Source: Chloroflexota bacterium (GTDB lineage Bacteria > Chloroflexota > Anaerolineae > Anaerolineales > UBA4823). Taken from it: DNA of 64,000 nt. The notes below the pieces were generated by a model. It did no database searches, had not been told where the DNA came from, and saw only the letters and a list, made by a program, of their open reading frames with translations. This document shows, piece after piece, positions 58,054 to 64,000 of the stretch. A program made the translations under genes and the position numbers. The number at the start of each line of letters is the position of its first letter. Position 1 is the stretch's first letter. The stretch lies in assembly GCA_029782365.1 (NCBI GenBank), contig JAKOUW010000009.1, positions 124,001 through 188,000 on the forward strand, given 5' to 3'.

Positions 58054-60943
58054 TTTGCATCCACTCCTTGACCGTATCGATCGTGGGGATTTTGAATTCT
58101 TTCACCTTGACACCGTTTTTAAGATAGCCAAATTCTTCCATTTTACGAGTTATCTCACGGTTGATGATGATGATTGAATTATCAATTGCCACACGGGGGT
58201 TGACTCCGTCAAAGACGATCTCGTTCCAGGCGTTGCTGATCTCGCGTTCTTCCATGTAGCTGCCAGGCAGTTTGACCGGCTCTTGCAGCCACTGCCACTG
58301 CTGTAAAATTACATCCTTGTGTTCCTGGGGGATCGACAGAGTCTTGAACGCTTCCAGGTTGGCTGAGTTCCACAGGTATTCCGGGCCATAATTCAATACC
58401 AACTGCTGGGCGAAATCAATCTGGGTGTCGGTGGACATCCACCATTTCATGAATTTCCATGATTCTTCAGGTTTCGTTGTACGGGCAAACATAATGCTGG
58501 CCTGGGCCGAACCGGTGGCATAGCGGTTTTGCGTGCCGTCTGGCAGTACAGTTGCTGGATATAATCCGATGCCCCACAACCCGGCAATTTCAGGGGCGGC
58601 GGTCATCAGTTTAATATAGGTCTCAAAGTTCGATACGCCGATGGGCAGACTGCCATAGCGGAAGCTATCATAGAAACTGGATGTTGTCAGCGGCATGCCA
58701 TAAATCGTGAAGCTTTCAGCCATGAATTTCATCGCCTTAATCGCCTCTTCGCTGTCCAAACCAGTAGAAAAACCATCGGCGCTGTACAGGTGGGCACCCT
58801 GGTTGAAGATGTATGGAGCGGTCATCAGGTAAGGCTTGCCGCCGCTGCCGGCGGAGAGCGGCGTGTTAAAATTCATGCCGTACCGCTGCAGCTCGGGCAG
58901 AATCTCGATCACTTCATTCCAGGTCTGCGGGATAGGGATTTTCAACGAATCAAGGATATCTTTGCGGTAATAGGTCACCCAGAAATCCTGAGTTTCAGGA
59001 ATTGCGTAAACAGAATCATTGATGATGTAACTAAGCAGAGCGCCTGGTGAATAAACTTTGATGTAGGAATCAAAATCGGGGAAGGAGCGCAAATCTTTCA
59101 GGGCGTTGCGGATAGCTAGCTCATAAGGTTGGTTGGTGCTGACCCCCAGGGCAACGTCTGGCTGGATGCCAGCAGCATTCGCCAGGATCAGCTTCGACTC
59201 ATCCGGCATGATCGAGAATTTCACTTTGATGCCCGTATCTTTGGTGAAACCCTGGTCTACCAGCGTCTGCAGCAGGTCGACATACTGGCGAGGGCGGTTA
59301 ACCCACACGTTGAGCTCATCTTTCCCGGCTTCGATTGATTGGTAAGGATCGGGTTTGAAGGAGTTTATGAAGCGTTTGAGCCCCTCCATCAGTGAGGTAA
59401 AGAACGGCGTCTCTACCTGTTGGGGCACCTTATCTGCCGAATGGATGTAAATCTTATCCAGGCCTAATGGGCTGCTTTGCAGCAGCGGCAGCACTGTGCC
59501 CAATTCTTGTGCTGCCGACCCCGAGCCCTCGGAAAAGCGGTTCATGTAAATCGGGATCTTGTCGGGATCCTGCGCCAGGAAGAGAATATTGTCGATCGCC
59601 ATCTGATAGGTCAGGATTTCCTGCGAGCCACCAGTCTTGTTGATGGTAGTAAGTACATCCTTATCCACTTTCAGGTCATTGGCGATGGCGACCAGGCGGT
59701 CCTTGATGTCGGGGATATAGTCTGTAATCGTCCATTCTTTGTAACGATCGACCTGGTTACCGGTCAATTTTTTAATTTCCAGTGAAAGGTTATTGATGTC
59801 GATCAGTACTTTTTTGATCTTCTCAATCGCCGAATAATAAGGCGAATTGGTAGCTTCAATGCCTAAAATATTGCTGCCTTTTTTTAGAAAAATTTTAAAG
59901 GGAGTATCACCTCCCAGGGGAATATTGGTCCAACGCGATGTATACCCGAAGGGCACTTCGTTCAACTGCTCGAAAGGCACATCGCCGTTGATTGTGATAC
60001 GGCGGAAAACAGTGTAGTTATTTTTATAGTTTTGGATTGCTCGCAGCGTGATGTAATAATAACCATCTTGCGGAACATCGAACCGGTAATACACCGTCGT
60101 GCCGCTGCGCTGCCAGCTTTCGCCGCCCATGGTGTTCAGGAGCAGGCGGTAGGTATCATAAGGCGTGACATCCAGGCTGCGATCACTGACCGGGCGAATC
60201 GATGTGTCGTTCTTAAATGCAGGATGCTCTGCTTCAATCTCTATAGAAACACCCGCCGGATCTGAGGCCGGGTTGGCTTGCAAGTATTGCTCATAGTTGG
60301 GGTATTGGGCAAAGGGAGTAATATAAATACTGCCCAGGTACAGGGCCTCTTCCGTCACTTTAAATTCGAATGTGTGGTCGCCCTGGGATAGATTGATCTG
60401 CACAGGATACTGCAGGCTGAAATTGGCATCTTCAATCGGCACCCTGGTCCAGCGCTCCAGCCTGGCCTGGCGGATCAAGGCCTCGTTCCCGTAGCGGTCT
60501 AAGGGGAATGTATCGGTGGTGTTCTGATAAAACAAAGGGAAAACGATGCGCCGGGCATCGCTGACCGGAAAGGCGCCATCTACCTGGAGCTGGCCCTCCG
60601 GGGGATTGACTGCACTTTCGCTGGCAGCCATGTCGAAGGCAAGGGTGTACAGGCCGGTGGCGGGAATGGAAACCTGGAAACGCACTGCATCATTTTGCTG
60701 GAGCAGCACGCTCGGCCCTTCATACAACGAGGCGATTTTGTCTGCGGAAAGCGGGAGCCCAAAGGCATCCGCCTTGATCACAATGGTGTTTCCCCCGGTT
60801 GCGGCATTGACGTGAGCTGGCTGGCTGGCAGCAGCCTGGCTGCGGTTTTCTATCTTTGCAGCGAATACGGAAGATGGCAAAACCGTGAGTAAGATTAAGA
60901 CTGACCCAAAAATCCTGAGAAGTTTAATCAATTTCACACGCAT
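58043..60943 (-). CDS. oversized sugar-binding protein with two extra beta-sandwich domains
   Basis: Extracellular solute-binding protein of 966 residues, twice the usual 400-450. ATG 60943 gives a clear signal peptide (1-28, VFA site, no lipobox); an in-frame ATG at 61087 would put 48 odd residues before it. Residues 53-211 and 232-375 are two beta-sandwich modules of carbohydrate-binding type ([35 protein letters not shown]). Residues 376-535 are helical, and 543-966 is the binding-protein fold ([37 protein letters not shown]). With no lipid anchor, it may stay at the surface through the extra modules. It is translationally coupled to permease pair 1. Confidence 0.87.
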   Translation of the reverse strand: MRVKLIKLLRIFGSVLILLTVLPSSVFAAKIENRSQAAASQPAHVNAATGGNTIVIKADAFGLPLSADKIASLYEGPSVLLQQNDAVRFQVSIPATGLYTLAFDMAASESAVNPPEGQLQVDGAFPVSDARRIVFPLFYQNTTDTFPLDRYGNEALIRQARLERWTRVPIEDANFSLQYPVQINLSQGDHTFEFKVTEEALYLGSIYITPFAQYPNYEQYLQANPASDPAGVSIEIEAEHPAFKNDTSIRPVSDRSLDVTPYDTYRLLLNTMGGESWQRSGTTVYYRFDVPQDGYYYITLRAIQNYKNNYTVFRRITINGDVPFEQLNEVPFGYTSRWTNIPLGGDTPFKIFLKKGSNILGIEATNSPYYSAIEKIKKVLIDINNLSLEIKKLTGNQVDRYKEWTITDYIPDIKDRLVAIANDLKVDKDVLTTINKTGGSQEILTYQMAIDNILFLAQDPDKIPIYMNRFSEGSGSAAQELGTVLPLLQSSPLGLDKIYIHSADKVPQQVETPFFTSLMEGLKRFINSFKPDPYQSIEAGKDELNVWVNRPRQYVDLLQTLVDQGFTKDTGIKVKFSIMPDESKLILANAAGIQPDVALGVSTNQPYELAIRNALKDLRSFPDFDSYIKVYSPGALLSYIINDSVYAIPETQDFWVTYYRKDILDSLKIPIPQTWNEVIEILPELQRYGMNFNTPLSAGSGGKPYLMTAPYIFNQGAHLYSADGFSTGLDSEEAIKAMKFMAESFTIYGMPLTTSSFYDSFRYGSLPIGVSNFETYIKLMTAAPEIAGLWGIGLYPATVLPDGTQNRYATGSAQASIMFARTTKPEESWKFMKWWMSTDTQIDFAQQLVLNYGPEYLWNSANLEAFKTLSIPQEHKDVILQQWQWLQEPVKLPGSYMEEREISNAWNEIVFDGVNPRVAIDNSIIIINREITRKMEEFGYLKNGVKVKEFKIPTIDTVKEWMQNAK

Positions 60944-61165
60944 ATACCGTTCCGTTCTCAATAAACTTTCCGCAAATAGCGCCTGGAATCGATCCACAGT
61001 TCGAAAATAAGGATTTATCGCAAAAGATTCGGGGTTCCTTTGAAGTAATCGAAATCTGTGTAATCTGGGCAATCTTTTCGATGCCATTTAGGACGGTTAT
61101 TGATCTTGTAAAGAAGGATTTCGTCCATGACGTGAGCTATCCGCAGATTAATTGGCGTATATATT
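60944..61165 (-). other. leader region before the giant binding-protein gene
   Basis: About 220 bp without a gene. It holds a degenerate tandem of AATCTG units (61047-61076 on the plus strand) and flanking AAAAGATT/AATCTTTT arms that could pair in RNA. No convincing promoter or ribosome site is seen; the start at 60943 has only a weak GGAACGG nearby. Confidence 0.35.
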
Positions 61166-61204
61166 GATCAACTGGCGCACCCTCTTCGAGTGCGCCAGTT
61201 GATC
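61166..61204 (-). promoter_or_regulatory. intercistronic 15-bp hairpin after the lipoprotein binding-protein gene
   Basis: GATCAACTGGCGCAC (61166-61180) and its perfect complement (61190-61204) enclose a 9-nt loop, starting 10 bp after the upstream stop. No T-run follows on the minus strand, so it is more likely an mRNA 3'-end stabiliser or partial attenuator that raises binding-protein levels than a full terminator. Confidence 0.7.
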
Positions 61205-61214
61205 TGGGTTGAAA

Positions 61215-62693
61215 TTATTTGTTTAAGAGGGCTGCTGCATCAGCCATAATCTTGTTGGCGAACTCTTCCAGTTTCGCGGAATAGTCCTCGAATTTGAACT
61301 TGCCGGAGGGAGCGTTATCGAGCATGTAGCCGATGTTGACATCCTTATCGGTGCCAATATCGATGCCGGGCTTGCCTTCCCAACGGGCCTGGATGTAACC
61401 AGGGACGACTTTCGCCAGGGATTCGAGCAGGCTGCCGTTCAGGTTGTCGAGCGCCTTGTTCACACCCGGTTTGTCGACAAAGGTTTTGAACAGCGCCACC
61501 GAAGCCGGGTCCATAGCGATAGGCAGGTTGAGGCCGGAGCCCATTGCCTTGGCCAATTCAGCGCGCTTGGCGTATGCCTGGGTGGAGAAAGTCATCCACT
61601 TGGCAAAGTCATAAGCCGCCTGGATATTCGGCGAGGTCTTGGAGACGACCATAGCATCGAAAACGATGCACTGGTTGCCGCCGGGGATGCCGATGAAGTC
61701 CCAGTTAAACTTGGCGTTCTTGACCATGTCGGGGATAGCCCAGGAAGCATCCCAACGCACACCGACTTCCTGATTCATGAACAGTTCCCAGGGCCCTTTG
61801 GATTTGAAGGCCTTCTTCTGGTCATCGGTCAGGCCCTGCCAGGTGTAGGGGATCATTTCGGTGGTCTTGGCAACGGCTTCCTTGAAGGCGGCTGAGTTAT
61901 AGTTCATCTTGGTGCCATCGAAACTGTAATACTTGAGGGTTTTGTCGACTGTGCTCGGATACCAACCCTCGATAGAGAACTGCTCGTCCAAACCAAGAAT
62001 GCCCTTAGCAGGGTTGTTCAACTGCTTGGCAACGGCGAAGAAATCATCCACTGAAGTGCCGTATTCAGGCGCGTTCAGGTTGGCGGCTTCGTAGAGATCC
62101 TGGTTGACAAAGTAGCCCATGATAAACTGTCCGGCTGGCAGAGCCAGAGTCTTGCCGGAGTAGGTGAAGGCGTCTTTCAATGCCTGGGGAATGAGCTTCC
62201 AATCGGCATCATCCTTGGTGATATCGCTTAAATCGGCGAGCCAGCCATTTTGCACATACAACGGAACGTTGTTCGCCATGAAAACATCAGGCAGTTGGCC
62301 TTTGGCGGCGTAACCGGTCAAGACAGCATCCCAGCCACCTTCAGCAGACATATCCACAAATTGGATCGTTACATTGGGGTGGGTTTCGGTATAGACATGC
62401 ACCATTTGCCGCTCCATATTGTTTTCAGCGGCGGTGCCCAGGTTCCAGTTCGCATAGCGCAGAGTCACTGGTTGAGGTGCGGGGGTATTGGTTGGCGGAA
62501 CGGCTGTCGGTGTGGGTGGAACTTCCGTCGCGGTGGGCGCAGTTGTCGCGGTAGGTTGGGGCGGTGGTTGGGTCGCTGCTGGGGGTTGGGTTGGAGCCTC
62601 AGTGGGCGCCGGTGTGGGCGTCGCGCAGCCAGCAAGGCCGAGCACGAAGGTAGCGATGATCATCAGGCTGATCAGTTTGGATAAAATTTTCAT
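61215..62693 (-). CDS. lipoprotein sugar-binding protein of an ABC importer
   Basis: Extracellular solute-binding protein, family 1, 492 residues. The signal ends in the lipobox LAGC with Cys23, followed by a Pro/Thr-rich linker to about residue 78 that holds it off the membrane. The binding fold follows: TLRYANWNLGTAAEN, VTIQFVDMSAEGGWDAVLTGYAAKG with PDVFMAN, and the closing DFAKWMTF segment. AGGAGAG lies before the ATG. It is separated from the second binding-protein gene by a strong hairpin. It could serve permease pair 1 or 2; which one cannot be told from sequence. Confidence 0.91.
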   Translation of the reverse strand: MKILSKLISLMIIATFVLGLAGCATPTPAPTEAPTQPPAATQPPPQPTATTAPTATEVPPTPTAVPPTNTPAPQPVTLRYANWNLGTAAENNMERQMVHVYTETHPNVTIQFVDMSAEGGWDAVLTGYAAKGQLPDVFMANNVPLYVQNGWLADLSDITKDDADWKLIPQALKDAFTYSGKTLALPAGQFIMGYFVNQDLYEAANLNAPEYGTSVDDFFAVAKQLNNPAKGILGLDEQFSIEGWYPSTVDKTLKYYSFDGTKMNYNSAAFKEAVAKTTEMIPYTWQGLTDDQKKAFKSKGPWELFMNQEVGVRWDASWAIPDMVKNAKFNWDFIGIPGGNQCIVFDAMVVSKTSPNIQAAYDFAKWMTFSTQAYAKRAELAKAMGSGLNLPIAMDPASVALFKTFVDKPGVNKALDNLNGSLLESLAKVVPGYIQARWEGKPGIDIGTDKDVNIGYMLDNAPSGKFKFEDYSAKLEEFANKIMADAAALLNK

Positions 62694-62746
62694 ATTTCTC
62701 TCCTCTATAGGTTTAGTGATTTAATCCCAAATATACACACGGGTTG

Positions 62747-62795
62747 TTTCGTATTGGCTATCTCGATACGTGCCTCCTTTCGATTCGATACGAAA
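62747..62795. promoter_or_regulatory. CGATACG repeats, candidate operator before the binding-protein gene
   Basis: TTTCGTAT (62747-62754), CGATACG (62764-62770) and CGATACGAAA (62786-62795) lie in the 120-bp gap between GH94 and the binding-protein gene. The two CGATACG copies are 22 bp apart, about two helical turns, and the outer arms are inverted. TATATT on the minus strand (62735-62730) is a possible -10. Confidence 0.4.
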
Positions 62796-62813
62796 ATTAC
62801 AATTTTACTCATT

Positions 62814-64000
62814 TCAGGATTTCCCCATAATGATATCGACTGTATGGGTTTGCCCCTCGGGAAAGGCCGGAATCAACTGACCCACCAGTTTCGCACCATC
62901 CACTGTAATCGATTTAATGCCTCGATTGACTCTTTCTGGATTGGATACTTTTATTGTATACAAGGAATTGCGGAATTTCCGGGTTACAATGAACCCAGGC
63001 CAGGAGGATGGAATAGAAGGGTCGATATAAATTCCATCTGCTTGTGGGCGAATGCCGAGGATCCAATGCGTGGCCACCCGGTGCAGCCACTGCGCAGAAC
63101 CGGTGTACCAGGTCCAACCGCCGCGCCCATAATATTCCGAGATCGGCCCATCCACATTGCCAGGTGTGACATACGGTTCGGCTTTATAGGCCTCGATATC
63201 CGCACTGCGGTTAGGCGGGCAAATTTTCTGATAAGCCTCGTAAGCCAATTCCGGCTGGCCAGCCAGGGTGTATGCCCAGACAGACCAGGTAGCAGCGTGC
63301 GTGTACACACCGCCGTTTTCGCGCAGGCCGGGCGCGTAGCGGGTAACATAACCGATATCCGGGCGCGGCTGGGTGAATGCCGGGTAATTGAGCAGTGTAC
63401 CGTAATCTTTTAACAAGTAATGGGTCACGGCATCCATAGCAGTTACGACGCGCTGTTCATCCGCCGCTCCACTGATCACCGCCCAGTTGTTCGGCATCAA
63501 GAAGATTTGGCCCTCTGCATTCGCTTTCGAGCCTAAGAGCAGCCCATTATCGGTTGTGGCCATCAGGTACCATTCGCCATCCCACCCATGTTTATTGAGC
63601 GCCTCTTTCAGGCTCTGACGGACAACTTCGCAGCGATCGGCAAAAGCCTGGTCAGAGTATCGCTGGGTGATAGGTATGAAATTACCCAGGATCATATACA
63701 AGAATTCTGCAACCCAGAAGCTTTCTCCCTTCATCAGGTTGCCCACGGCGCTCAGGCCATCGTTCCAATCGTGGTCACCCATCAGTGGAATGCCCCTGGG
63801 CGAGAAGCGCGAGAAAGACCGCTCGATGGCGCGTTTACAGTGCTCATAAATAGTCTCTGGGCCGCCGTTTAGAAAAGGAACTTTTTCATCCAGGATCGTG
63901 AAATCAGCTGTTTCTTTGAGATAGGCGTCCAGGATGAACGGCAGCCAGAGCAAATCGTCGGAACAGTTGGTGCGAGGGCCGCCGCCGCGAATCGAGAACC
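62814..64000 (-). CDS. GH94 beta-glucan phosphorylase, C-terminal part
   Basis: Phosphorolytic enzyme that removes sugar 1-phosphate from beta-linked oligosaccharides. The frame is open to the window edge (first full codon at 63998), so the N-terminal part of a protein usually 800-1100 long is missing; 394 residues are seen. The GH94 catalytic segment is intact: GGGPRTNCSDDLLWLPF, with the general-acid Asp in SDD, then DWNDGLSAVG and the GES segment. Beside two GH144 genes, 1,2-beta-oligoglucan phosphorylase is the best guess; cellobiose or other beta-glucoside phosphorylase is possible. It lies 120 bp upstream of the binding-protein gene and is probably part of the same locus. Confidence 0.87.
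   Translation of the reverse strand, partial: FSIRGGGPRTNCSDDLLWLPFILDAYLKETADFTILDEKVPFLNGGPETIYEHCKRAIERSFSRFSPRGIPLMGDHDWNDGLSAVGNLMKGESFWVAEFLYMILGNFIPITQRYSDQAFADRCEVVRQSLKEALNKHGWDGEWYLMATTDNGLLLGSKANAEGQIFLMPNNWAVISGAADEQRVVTAMDAVTHYLLKDYGTLLNYPAFTQPRPDIGYVTRYAPGLRENGGVYTHAATWSVWAYTLAGQPELAYEAYQKICPPNRSADIEAYKAEPYVTPGNVDGPISEYYGRGGWTWYTGSAQWLHRVATHWILGIRPQADGIYIDPSIPSSWPGFIVTRKFRNSLYTIKVSNPERVNRGIKSITVDGAKLVGQLIPAFPEGQTHTVDIIMGKS

Noticed and set aside
61166..61204. Reading the 15-bp hairpin as a terminator that splits the locus
   Set aside because: No T-run follows it on the transcribed strand and no good promoter is seen between it and the next gene.
62250..62684. Gly-rich plus-strand frame over the binding-protein gene
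   Set aside because: It is the complement of the Pro/Thr-rich linker and signal region of the lipoprotein.

Overview
The window looks like a chromosomal segment of a Chloroflexota bacterium, most likely class Anaerolineae. This rests on gene content (PurSL with a fused N-terminus, bactofilin, sugar ABC transporters without their own ATPase, Pro/Thr-rich lipoprotein linkers) and on a GC-rich, densely packed, strand-switching layout. It is an inference, not a database result. I saw no rRNA, tRNA, CRISPR array, phage gene or insertion sequence.

Left part (1-22.6 kb): a truncated PilZ protein and a divergent acetyl-CoA synthetase with a clean sigma70-type promoter; purB behind an aldo/keto reductase; a BmrR-like MerR regulator with a textbook 19-bp-spaced promoter; then a forward purine block purSL-purQ-purC-purE-purK-purF-purDM-purN-purH-guaB. 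With purB this covers every step from PRPP to IMP plus the first step to GMP. PurD and PurM are fused in one polypeptide and purN overlaps its stop codon, the same order as in animal GART. DNA glycosylase, fabI and a bactofilin follow on the same strand.

Middle part (22.6-44 kb): a membrane zinc-ribbon protein, a MarR-glycosyltransferase pair with a perfect promoter and operator, and a minus-strand operon SPFH-selD-ggt in which selD is itself a selenoprotein gene: its active-site codon is an in-frame UGA, so a plain ORF search loses the first 39 residues. Then rimO, an FAD oxidoreductase behind a rifampin-phosphotransferase-like dikinase, a GH1 beta-glucosidase, a large XRE-STAND-TPR regulator, a run of small genes, a beta-propeller/MoaD-like pair with a perfect promoter, and a nitroreductase.

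Right part (44-64 kb): one long minus-strand carbohydrate locus, read right to left: GH94 phosphorylase (cut by the window edge), lipoprotein sugar-binding protein, a strong intercistronic hairpin, a giant binding protein with two added beta-sandwich domains, permease pair 1, an NHL-TPR-Yip1 membrane protein, a DUF5696-like secreted protein, permease pair 2, lipoprotein GH144, LacI regulator, cytoplasmic GH144 and GH35. Nearly all junctions overlap or are under 12 bp. GH144 (known as endo-beta-1,2-glucanases) plus GH94 suggests import and phosphorolysis of beta-1,2-glucan or a related beta-glucan. The NHL-Yip1 protein, the DUF5696-like protein and the oversized binding protein are the parts with no obvious described role, and are the best candidate for an undescribed system here.
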